A DNA stretch of 5,340 nucleotides from JANQEA01 sp964466035 (GTDB taxonomy: Bacteria; Bipolaricaulota; Bipolaricaulia; UBA7950; UBA9294), in assembly GCA_964466035.1 (NCBI GenBank), contig CAYXLR010000033.1, positions 1 to 5,340 on the forward strand, read 5' to 3'. The notes under the pieces are model-generated. The model did no database searches, had not been told where the DNA came from, and saw nothing but the letters and a program-made list of their open reading frames with translations. The position numbers and the translations under genes were made by a program. The number at the start of each line of letters is the position of its first letter. Within the stretch, counting starts at the first letter, position 1. Positions 1 to 5,311 of this stretch are shown piece after piece.

Positions 1-15
1 GCCGCTGCAGCCGAC

Positions 16-44
16 TTGCTTCGAGCGACAATCTGATGTAAAGT
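16..44 (+). promoter_or_regulatory. Weak sigma70-like promoter candidate for the riboswitch RNA
   Basis: A possible -35 box (TTGCTT, 16-21, 3 of 6 consensus bases) and a possible -10 box (TAAAGT, 39-44, 4 of 6) are separated by 17 bases. Initiation about 6-7 bases after the -10 box would start the RNA at about 50-51, exactly where the riboswitch begins. The spacing and position are the main support, because the boxes themselves are poor matches. This is inference from a weak motif. Confidence 0.3.
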
Positions 45-48
45 ACGC

Positions 49-141
49 CAACCCGAACTGGCAAACCTGGTGAAAGCCAGGGACGCAAAGTCACGGGCCT
101 ACGGGAGGAATCCTATGGTCGCCAGACTGCCGAAGGTTGCT
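49..141 (+). ncRNA. Cyclic-di-GMP-I (GEMM-I) riboswitch aptamer
   Basis: The conserved core is easy to read on the plus strand. GCAAACC (61-67) is followed by a 6-bp hairpin CCTGGT/GCCAGG closed by a GAAA tetraloop (71-76 region), then GGGACGCAAAG (80-90), then CACGGGCCTA (92-101) opening the second stem, which has a GGAA loop, and GCCAGACTGCCG (121-132) as the 3' core. CAACC (49-53) can pair with GGTTG (135-139) to close the element. By alignment to the Vibrio cholerae Vc2 aptamer, the ligand-contacting bases G20, A47 and C92 correspond to G61, A88 and C130, all retained. A G at the position-20 equivalent favours c-di-GMP over the 3',3'-cGAMP-type GEMM-Ib variants, which carry A. The family normally controls genes in cis downstream, but no convincing gene follows here. 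Exact ends are approximate. Confidence 0.93.
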
Positions 142-435
142 GCAAGCGGTGTGTGGTCCAGGCATCGCTCTCCCGTAGATGTTGCGCGACGCACTCTTCC
201 ACCAGATACCAGCCGAGCTTTCGGTCCCTCGGCCCAGCGATGCGGTCCCACCGTTTTCAGCCGTGCTCTCCGGGTGGTGACACAGCATCATGCATGCCGA
301 GGGTACCGGGGCAAGGCAGCCTCCTGCGCAGGCGCTCTTGGGGGCGGGTAAAGCCCGCCCCCGACCTGCGTTTCGACGCCGCACTCGATGTGACGCTTTC
401 AGAGACCCAAGCGCCTTCTTTCCCCTCATGCTTTC
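142..435 (+). other. Non-coding stretch downstream of the riboswitch
   Basis: I see no credible gene on either strand in these 294 bases. The open frames that cross it give Arg/Ser/Pro-rich translations with no domain pattern and no ribosome-binding site. Several inverted repeats are present: GCCGAG/CTCGGC (212-217 with 228-233), a 10-base palindrome CCTGCGCAGG (323-332), and the strong hairpin at 340-362. If the riboswitch RNA is transcribed, this is its expression platform and any downstream product, possibly a short untranslated RNA. A decayed gene is the alternative. Confidence 0.5.
339..363 (+). terminator. Strong GC-rich hairpin, possible terminator of the riboswitch transcript
   Basis: GGGGGCGGG (340-348) and CCCGCCCCC (354-362) form a perfect 9-bp stem with a TAAAG loop; T339-G363 could add a wobble pair. 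It lies about 200 bases after the riboswitch core. No real T-run follows on the plus strand (only TTT at about 371-373) and none on the minus strand, so it is not a textbook intrinsic terminator. It may act as a weak terminator, a stability element or a transcript end. Confidence 0.4.
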
Positions 436-476
436 AAAAAGGCCGGACGCTCGACTCCCAGAGAAGCCGAGCGCCC
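436..476 (-). terminator. Intrinsic terminator closing the minus-strand gene block
   Basis: Read on the minus strand, a 14-pair stem (arms 476-463 and 458-445) closes on a 4-base loop (462-459) and is followed, after GGCC (444-441), by five U residues (440-436). Eleven pairs are Watson-Crick and three are G-U. In plus-strand RNA those three become A-C mismatches and no U-run follows, so the element is directional and belongs to minus-strand transcription. It is the natural end for RNA arriving from the winged-helix gene, which stops at 844. Confidence 0.75.
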
Positions 477-843
477 TTGAGGCGAATCCTGCGGGCGGAG
501 GTGTTGCAGGACGGTTGGATGCTACTCCCCGGACGTGGCGTCGTCGTGAAGCGCTGTTGTGACTCTCGTGTTCGCAGCGTAGTCACCGTGCGGCCGTCTT
601 CACGGCCCGATCGGACGGCCGGAGGCGGGATCACCGTAGCGAAGCGTTTCTCGACCCGAAGCGATCCGAAACGGCCACGAACAACGCGTGAACGTCCGGT
701 GAAGACCGCCGACTCCTTCCGGAGCCGGGCGCCGAGGAGGACAAACCGGATCGGGAGCACGACGACCGCCGCTTCCAGACGTATCCCCACCTTCTCACGA
801 AACGTCGGTCGCTCGAAGCGATTCCCGCCCCCTTCCGCACCCC
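477..843 (-). other. Region between the last minus-strand gene and the terminator; no clear gene
   Basis: These 367 bases lie after the stop codon at 844 and before the minus-strand terminator. One minus-strand frame stays open through to a TGA at 434-436. A stretch at about 690-790 in that frame has G/C in most third codon positions and encodes a hydrophobic run (VVVLPIRFVLL). No good start with a properly spaced ribosome-binding site is visible, and the rest of the frame is Arg/Ser/Thr-rich without pattern. It may be a long 3' untranslated region, a small gene or a decayed gene. An inverted repeat lies at 591-621. Confidence 0.4.
591..621. repeat. Inverted repeat with two alternative pairings
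   Basis: CGGCCGTC (591-598) pairs with GACGGCCG (614-621) across 15 bases. The same left arm (GGCCGT, 592-597) can instead pair with ACGGCC (602-607) around a 4-base loop. The two hairpins exclude each other. There is no U-run on either side, so a simple intrinsic terminator is unlikely. The function is unknown. Confidence 0.45.
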
Positions 844-1827
844 CTACCCGGCCGAACTCTCCTGCTCCTGAGTGAGGAGCTCCTCGCATCGACGGTTGAT
901 CGCGTCGGAGATCTCGCGCATTTCCGCCAACTCGGCGGCCGTGAAGTCCGGCCAGCGGGAGAGGAAGAGCTCTTCGACTTCGGCCTCGTCTCGATCGGCG
1001 AGCACCAGCTCCCCCTCGGTCAACCGGCACGCTTCGCCCTCCCCCTCGACCCAACCCCGCTGTCGCATCGCTCCGATCGCGGCCCGGCAGTCCTTCGTTG
1101 CGTCCTCCAGCGGAGCGTACCGCTCCGCGACGCGGGCGAGGTCGGCGCACGATTTCATTCGCGCGCGATGCGGCCGACGGGCGGTGAACCACAGCTCGTG
1201 GCGTGCGAACCAGACCAGCGGCTCGATGCCGCGACCGACCCGGACCCGCTGCTCCGCGTCCTCGTGCGCGGCGACCATCGTCCAGGCGAGCTGCCAATGA
1301 TGCCAGCGCTTCGAAGGATCGTACTCCGGGTGCAGGCCGTTCAGGCGATGCTCGAAGATCGGGCTCGGATCGCGCTCCGTGCTCTCGCGGATTCCATCGA
1401 GGATTCGGTGATCGTAGGCGAGAAGCTTCCGAACCTGAGACTCTTCGATGTCGCCGAGATCGAGCCGATCGATGAGCGACCCGACGCGCTCCGTGTGCAG
1501 CCTCAAGTGCGCCTCGGCCTCGTCGGTCACGGCGAACGCGCCCCCGTGAGGGCCGGTGAGCACGCTGGCGTCGACGAGGGCGCGAAGTTGCCTCTCGATC
1601 GCGTCGACGCCGGAAAACGGGTACCGCGTCAAGTAGTCGGCGGCCCGAATCCGACGCGGGTCGAAGCACTGGGCGGAACGGGCGAAGAGCGGCCGTAGGG
1701 CTCGATCGATCTCCGGGCCGCCGCTTACGATAGGTTCATCCTTCGGACGGAGCCTCAGCCCCGTCGTGACCATCATGGTTTCGGCCTTTTGAACGGCCAC
1801 CCACGTCTCGCGAAGCTCGTCTGTCAT
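844..1827 (-). CDS. Unrecognised protein with two winged-helix-like segments (putative regulator)
   Basis: This encodes 327 residues. I do not recognise a named family. Residues about 55-108 look like a winged helix-turn-helix: helices through the segment containing AADYL and DAIERQLRALVDASVL, then a Gly-rich turn and a short strand (GAFAVT). Residues about 230-285 repeat the pattern (LARVAERY, AAIGAMRQRGWV, then CRLTEGE). Between them is a helical region with RWHHWQLAWTMVAAHED (174-190) and a Trp/His/Arg-rich patch (205-222). The C-terminus is an acidic helix. No signal peptide or membrane segment is seen, so it should be cytosolic. The ATG at 1825-1827 is chosen because AAAGGAG lies 8 bases upstream; the frame is open well beyond it, but that extension would overlap the hydrolase gene. 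The gene is last in the block, 125 bases after the hydrolase. A transcription-factor role is inference; a DNA-glycosylase-like or other tandem winged-helix protein is possible. Confidence 0.85.
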   Translation of the reverse strand: MTDELRETWVAVQKAETMMVTTGLRLRPKDEPIVSGGPEIDRALRPLFARSAQCFDPRRIRAADYLTRYPFSGVDAIERQLRALVDASVLTGPHGGAFAVTDEAEAHLRLHTERVGSLIDRLDLGDIEESQVRKLLAYDHRILDGIRESTERDPSPIFEHRLNGLHPEYDPSKRWHHWQLAWTMVAAHEDAEQRVRVGRGIEPLVWFARHELWFTARRPHRARMKSCADLARVAERYAPLEDATKDCRAAIGAMRQRGWVEGEGEACRLTEGELVLADRDEAEVEELFLSRWPDFTAAELAEMREISDAINRRCEELLTQEQESSAG

Positions 1828-1835
1828 CTGCGATG

Positions 1836-1842
1836 CTCCTTT
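1836..1842 (-). promoter_or_regulatory. Ribosome-binding site deciding the winged-helix gene start
   Basis: On the minus strand AAAGGAG precedes the ATG at 1825-1827 by 8 bases. It fixes the start in a frame that stays open for a further 152 codons upstream. Confidence 0.8.
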
Positions 1843-1907
1843 CGAGCCGATGGCCCCAATCCCTGGTCGACGTTCTCCCGACGTTCGGGCCGTGGGCCAT
1901 CGCGTGT

Positions 1908-1924
1908 CCCGGCCTCGGGCCGGG
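1908..1924. repeat. GC-rich hairpin in the hydrolase/winged-helix gap
   Basis: CCCGGCC (1908-1914) and GGCCGGG (1918-1924) form a perfect 7-bp stem with a 3-base loop. It starts about 28 bases after the hydrolase stop in the minus direction. A weaker hairpin (1923-1937) shares bases with it, so the two compete. No U-run follows, so full termination is doubtful. It could lower read-through to the winged-helix gene or protect the 3' end of the upstream message. Confidence 0.5.
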
Positions 1925-1952
1925 TCCCCTCGGGGCCGGCACGCCGCGCCGC

Positions 1953-2771
1953 CTACGCGTCCTCCAGCCCGAGCCGACAAGCCACCCACTCGATCCGATC
2001 CGCCGTCGCTTCTTCGTTGAGGCCGTGCTTCGCGTCGTACCAGCGAAGCTCCTTCGGTTCCTTCGCGGCGGCGAAGAACGCCTCGCCGCGCTCGACCGGC
2101 ACGTGGACGTCGTCCTTCGCGAACTGGAACAGGATCGGCGCCGGAGCAAGCCGCCCCACCCGTCCGATCGGATCGAGCTCGCGCATCTCCTCGATGAACG
2201 CCTTCCGCTCCTCCCCTTCGATGCGCGGGGAGTAGAGGAACCAGTCGGAGAACCTCGGCGTTCCCGCCATCAGCGCGTAGCAAGACGGCCTCGGATCGAC
2301 GCTTCCCGTCACGACCCCGTACATGGCGCCGAAGTCGTGCCCGACGTACGCGAACCGTTCCGGATCGGCACCGGGCTGGTCAAGCAGCAGGTCCATCGCC
2401 CGACGGAGCTTGATCACCTGCTCGACCGACATCCGACGGTCGTCGGCCTGGGTTCGCTTGAGGAAGTAGTCGCGGTCGGACCACATCGTCTCGATCAGAA
2501 GCGACAGCGCGCCGCGCTTCGCCATCGTCTGCGCCTCTTCGTAGAACTGGGTCCGGTTCGAGTCCGGGGCCGCCGGCTCGTACCAGTGGACGTACAGGAT
2601 CACCGGGAACGGTCCTTCGCCGGTCGGTCGAACCACGTACGCTGCGCGCCGCCGATCGAACGGGGTCGCGTACGTCAGCTCCGACCCGATCCACCCTTCG
2701 TGCTCACGCGAACCGACCGGTCGAACGTCGAGCGTCGCCGTCCGGTCATAGTCGAACAGGCCCTTCGCCAT
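1953..2771 (-). CDS. Dienelactone-hydrolase-like alpha/beta hydrolase with Asp nucleophile
   Basis: This encodes 272 residues, a normal length for the dienelactone hydrolase/prolyl-oligopeptidase-like group. The N-terminal strands lead to FPVILYVHWYEP (55-66), the oxyanion-loop region. The nucleophile elbow is VGHDFGAMYG (143-152), so the G-x-Nuc-x-G motif carries Asp146 where esterases have Ser and dienelactone hydrolases Cys. Asp220 or Asp221 (FAKDDVHVP) and His249 (DAKHGLNEE) are in the right places for the acid and base of the triad. Asp nucleophiles are known in haloalkane dehalogenases and epoxide hydrolases, so cleavage of a C-halogen or epoxide bond through an alkyl-enzyme ester is possible, but there is no obvious cap domain. 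There is no signal peptide, so it should be cytosolic. The ATG at 2769-2771 has AAGGAG 8 bases upstream; the longer open frame would overlap the upstream gene. It sits 29 bases after the DUF6265-like gene. The substrate is unknown. Confidence 0.92.
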   Translation of the reverse strand: MAKGLFDYDRTATLDVRPVGSREHEGWIGSELTYATPFDRRRAAYVVRPTGEGPFPVILYVHWYEPAAPDSNRTQFYEEAQTMAKRGALSLLIETMWSDRDYFLKRTQADDRRMSVEQVIKLRRAMDLLLDQPGADPERFAYVGHDFGAMYGVVTGSVDPRPSCYALMAGTPRFSDWFLYSPRIEGEERKAFIEEMRELDPIGRVGRLAPAPILFQFAKDDVHVPVERGEAFFAAAKEPKELRWYDAKHGLNEEATADRIEWVACRLGLEDA

Positions 2772-2779
2772 CGACGCGT

Positions 2780-2785
2780 CTCCTT
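2780..2785 (-). promoter_or_regulatory. Ribosome-binding site deciding the hydrolase start
   Basis: On the minus strand AAGGAG, within a longer GGAAGGAAGGAG purine run, lies 8 bases before the ATG at 2769-2771. It sits between the stop of the preceding gene (2801) and this start, and argues against the 116-codon N-terminal extension that is open in the same frame. Confidence 0.8.
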
Positions 2786-2800
2786 CCTTCCCCGATCGCT

Positions 2801-3268
2801 CTACGACTGCACCAGCGGGGACGGCGCGAACCGAAGCAGGAGCCCCGGTTCCGAGGCTTCGTCGTCGCTCGTCTCTTCGAATTCGAGCCATCCGTCGTCC
2901 GCGACCCGGTAGACCGCCCACCCCGAGCTCCCCGCCGAGCGCGGGCGGAAGACCGCCTCTCGGTCGTTTGCCTTCACCAGATCGAACGCGGTCGAGGCGT
3001 CCTTCTCCTCCCAGCCGACGAGGTCCGGGCCGAAGTGCTTGATGTGCAGCTCCAGGCCGACCGGACCGGGTTTGACAAGCATGAACTCGTAGACGTGCGG
3101 CGCGCCGCCCTCGAGCCAACGGAAGGAGCCCATCAGGATTCCCGCGTCGACGGGCGACCAGATCTCCTCGATCCGCGTCTCGCCCTCGCCCCCGACCCAG
3201 CGGCCGGTCATCCAGCGCAACCGATCGGCCGGCGCACCGGGCAGCGGACCCTTCGGATAGGCGCTCAC
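2801..3268 (-). CDS. DUF6265-like small protein
   Basis: This encodes 155 residues. The pattern matches what I know of the DUF6265 family: an N-terminal RLRWMTGRWVG (17-27), then IEEIWSP (33-39), GILMGSFRWLEGG (43-55), EFMLVKPGP (61-69), a LELHIKHFGP strand (72-81) and TAFDLVKANDREAVF (93-107). Alternating hydrophobic strands and many Trp/Phe residues suggest a small beta-barrel or lipocalin-like fold. That fits binding a small hydrophobic ligand, but no function is established. There is no signal peptide or membrane helix. The start is GTG (3266-3268); an in-frame TAA lies 21 bases upstream, so no longer start exists. The ribosome-binding site (GGAG, about 4 bases before GTG) is tightly spaced. 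It lies 21 bases after the AOR stop and 29 bases before the hydrolase, so it is almost certainly co-transcribed with both. Confidence 0.85.
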   Translation of the reverse strand: MSAYPKGPLPGAPADRLRWMTGRWVGGEGETRIEEIWSPVDAGILMGSFRWLEGGAPHVYEFMLVKPGPVGLELHIKHFGPDLVGWEEKDASTAFDLVKANDREAVFRPRSAGSSGWAVYRVADDGWLEFEETSDDEASEPGLLLRFAPSPLVQS

Positions 3269-3289
3269 CCCGCTCCGATGCGTCTCACG

Positions 3290-5173
3290 TTAGGCAGCGC
3301 CGACCTCATCGAGGATCTCGACCGCCCAGTCGAGGCTGAGTTCGTGCAGTTTCCACCGGGCCGGCGCACCGGTCTCCTTCTCCCAACCTTGCACGTCGTA
3401 GTACAGATCCACGGCCTCCCGCATCTGTTCCTCGGGGATCGCCGCGCCCTCCTCGCCGGCGAGCATCAGCGGCTCGGTGAACCGTCGGTGATGGGTGTCG
3501 TCCGCGGCGGTGAACCCCTCTCGTGCGTTGTACAGCCGTGCCATCGCCAGAGCCCGCTCGCCAACGCGCAGTAGCTCCAGATCGGTCACGTCCCATCCGG
3601 TGACCGATTCGACGATCCGGCGGAAGTGCGACAGCCGATACGGGAGGAACATGCAGACGCCGACGCAGTTGTTCATCACCTGCGCCCGGATGACCGTCGC
3701 CGCGAGAACCGACTTCACCGCCGGCAGCGTGGTCCTTTCCAACGGCTCGGTGAAGACCCCGAACGACTTCATCCGGGCGGCGCCGGCCTCCGACGCCAGG
3801 GTGGAATCGTGGAAGTTGTGCATGTGGTCCGCGCCGGTCGGCGATGTGGCGTAGCCAACGCCGAGTCCGAACTGCCAGCGTGGATCGTGCATCGGGAACT
3901 CCTGCCCCTTCGCCTGGACGGCGTACCGTTCGGTGTCTCGACCGATCGTCCTCGCCGCCCGGAGCGAGCCCTCGGCCAGGAGATCGCCGAACCCGTCGCG
4001 TTTGGCGATCCGCTCGACCAGATCCGTCATGGCCCGATGATCGCCGAATCGGGGCTCCAACCCGCCGGTGTCGTCTGTCGTCAGCAGCCCGCGCTCGAAG
4101 CACTCCATCGCCCAGCCGATCGTCACGCCGGTCGAGATCGTGTCCAGCCCGTAGGCGTTGCACAGCTGGTTGGCGTAGATGATCGCTTCCAGGTGGTCGA
4201 CGCCGCAGATCGAACCGAGCGACGCGAGGCTCTCGTACTCCGGCCCACCGTACGCCGGATCGACCCGGTATTCCCCGTCGACCCGGGTGACCCGCTTGCA
4301 GGCGATCGGACAGGCGTGGCACGTGTCGGTATCGATGAGGAACCGCTCCGTCATCGTCGTCCCGGCGATCTTCTCCGCTCCCTCGAACTTCCCCTCGCGG
4401 AAGTTGCGGGTCGGCAGTCGACCGACCTCGTCCATCTGGACGATCCCGCCGCCGGTCCCGTGCTCGTGGAAGCCGGCCCAGCGCTCGCGCAGGCCGACCA
4501 CGTAGTCGACGATCTCTTTGACCCCTTCCGGATCCGCGACCTCGACCTTGCCCGTCCCGCGCACCGCGACGGCTCGGAGCTTCTTCGATCCCATCACCGC
4601 GCCGAGCCCGGTCCGCCCGGCGGCCCGATTCACGTCGCTGATCATGCAGGCGAACCGGACGAGGTTCTCCCCGGCGATCCCGCACTGGATGACGCGGATC
4701 CTGTCGTCATCGTGCTCCGCCCGGATCGCCGCCTGGACCTCGGCCGTCTCCTTGCCCCAGAGGTCACCGGCGTCTCGGATCTCGGCGTCTCCGTCGTGGA
4801 CCCACAGGTAGACCGGCGAGTCGGCCGCTCCCGTCACGACGACCGCGTCGAAGCCGGCCCGCTTCAGCTCGGCGCCCCAGAACCCGCCGACGTCGGCCTC
4901 CCCGAACCCACCGGTCAGCGGCGACTTGGCGCCGACGGCGTGCCTCCCGCTGCCGGGAATCGGCGTCCCGGACGCGACGCCGGTGGCGAACACGAGCGGG
5001 TTTTCCGGGGCGAACGGGTCGACGTCCTTGGGGGTGCGGGTCAGCAGCTCATGCGCGACAAACCCCCACCCGCCGAGGTACTTCCGATAGTGATCCTCGG
5101 TCGGCTCTTCCACCCGGGTCGTTCGCGCCGTCAGATCGACGTACAGAACCTTTCCGCAGTATCCGTTGGCCAT
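3290..5173 (-). CDS. aor: Aldehyde:ferredoxin oxidoreductase (tungsten-pterin, AOR family)
   Basis: This encodes 627 residues, full length for the family. AOR enzymes interconvert aldehydes and carboxylic acids in the cytosol with ferredoxin as electron carrier, using a tungsten bis-pterin cofactor and one [4Fe-4S] cluster. The N-terminal domain runs from GKVLYVDLT (7-15) through KYLGGWGFVA (31-40), GRHAVGAKSPLTGGFGEAD (76-94) and FWGAELKRAGFDAVVVTG (98-115). The pterin-binding signature AGRTGLGAVMGSKKLRAV is at 185-202. Cluster ligands are Cys285, Cys288 and Cys292 (C-x2-C-x3-C) plus a distal Cys, best Cys507 (VGVCMF), with Cys503 nearby. GPEYESLASLG (310-320) and GADHMHN (447-453) are further pterin/active-site regions. 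The ATG at 5171-5173 follows GGAGGT (5181-5186) by 7 bases. The gene is first in the block. No ferredoxin-like or flavin NAD(P)H-reductase partner gene and no MoaD/ThiS-type gene lies downstream. The substrate cannot be read from the sequence. Confidence 0.97.
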   Translation of the reverse strand: MANGYCGKVLYVDLTARTTRVEEPTEDHYRKYLGGWGFVAHELLTRTPKDVDPFAPENPLVFATGVASGTPIPGSGRHAVGAKSPLTGGFGEADVGGFWGAELKRAGFDAVVVTGAADSPVYLWVHDGDAEIRDAGDLWGKETAEVQAAIRAEHDDDRIRVIQCGIAGENLVRFACMISDVNRAAGRTGLGAVMGSKKLRAVAVRGTGKVEVADPEGVKEIVDYVVGLRERWAGFHEHGTGGGIVQMDEVGRLPTRNFREGKFEGAEKIAGTTMTERFLIDTDTCHACPIACKRVTRVDGEYRVDPAYGGPEYESLASLGSICGVDHLEAIIYANQLCNAYGLDTISTGVTIGWAMECFERGLLTTDDTGGLEPRFGDHRAMTDLVERIAKRDGFGDLLAEGSLRAARTIGRDTERYAVQAKGQEFPMHDPRWQFGLGVGYATSPTGADHMHNFHDSTLASEAGAARMKSFGVFTEPLERTTLPAVKSVLAATVIRAQVMNNCVGVCMFLPYRLSHFRRIVESVTGWDVTDLELLRVGERALAMARLYNAREGFTAADDTHHRRFTEPLMLAGEEGAAIPEEQMREAVDLYYDVQGWEKETGAPARWKLHELSLDWAVEILDEVGAA

Positions 5174-5311
5174 TCAATCCACCTCCGTGGGGCCTCTTTC
5201 TTCATCCCTATCCGAACTGTCCGACGTCCCCGAGAACAGCGCGGCACGCCGTCGGCCCTTCGAGCCTGGCCGACGCACAGAACCGTCCCATGATATTCGC
5301 TCGGACTGCAT
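5174..5311 (-). CDS. Doubtful 45-residue leader ORF abutting the AOR start
   Basis: On the minus strand an ATG at 5309-5311 opens 45 codons ending in TGA (5174-5176), which directly abuts the AOR ATG. GAGAGGAG lies immediately before the ATG, closer than a working ribosome-binding site should be. The product is highly charged (Arg-rich, then Ser/Asp/Glu-rich), has no hydrophobic core and lacks the C-terminal Gly-Gly of MoaD/ThiS-type proteins that often accompany AOR genes. It overlaps the inverted repeat at 5250-5275. A translated leader coupled to the AOR is possible, but chance is at least as likely. Confidence 0.2.
   Translation of the reverse strand: MQSERISWDGSVRRPGSKGRRRAALFSGTSDSSDRDEERGPTEVD
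5250..5275. promoter_or_regulatory. 8-bp inverted repeat in the AOR leader (operator or RNA hairpin candidate)
   Basis: CGTCGGCC (5250-5257) and GGCCGACG (5268-5275) are perfect inverted copies separated by 10 bases, about 75-100 bases upstream of the AOR start codon. The spacing suits either a dimeric regulator site (centres about 18 bases apart) or an RNA stem-loop in the leader. No strong -35/-10 pair can be placed around it; TATCAT just upstream on the minus strand (about 5291-5296) is a lone -10-like match without a -35 partner. The winged-helix protein at the end of the block is one possible ligand; that link is speculation. Confidence 0.45.

Noticed and set aside
70..351. 93-codon open frame overlapping the riboswitch
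   Set aside because: Its start lies inside the aptamer's GAAA-capped hairpin and the product has no recognisable composition; the RNA structure explains these bases better.
153..875. 240-codon open frame on the plus strand downstream of the riboswitch
   Set aside because: It would be the natural riboswitch target, but the translation is Arg/Ser/Pro-rich with no domain pattern, rare codons are frequent, there is no ribosome-binding site, and it runs through the minus-strand terminator into the 3' end of the winged-helix gene.
434..1669. 411-codon minus-strand open frame
   Set aside because: Over most of its length it is an out-of-frame shadow of the winged-helix gene, Arg/Gly-rich and without a start signal. 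Only its last part (about 434-800) lies outside that gene and is treated separately.
1828..2283. N-terminal extension of the winged-helix gene
   Set aside because: The frame is open upstream but would overlap the hydrolase gene by over 300 bases. The extension is Arg/Gly-rich, and a well-spaced AAAGGAG supports the ATG at 1825-1827.
1833..2912. 359-codon open frame on the plus strand
   Set aside because: Antisense shadow of the hydrolase and DUF6265-like genes, Arg/Pro/Val-rich and without a ribosome-binding site.
2772..3119. 116-codon N-terminal extension of the hydrolase
   Set aside because: It overlaps most of the DUF6265-like gene, has no hydrolase character, and AAGGAG at 2780-2785 supports the internal ATG.
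3626..5293. 555-codon open frame on the plus strand
   Set aside because: Antisense shadow of the AOR gene produced by high third-position GC; the product is rich in Arg, Asp, Pro and Val with no family pattern, while the opposite strand encodes a clear AOR.
5291..5296. TATCAT as a -10 box for the AOR operon
   Set aside because: It matches 5 of 6 consensus bases, but no -35-like sequence lies at a suitable distance and the window ends soon after, so it was not called as a promoter.
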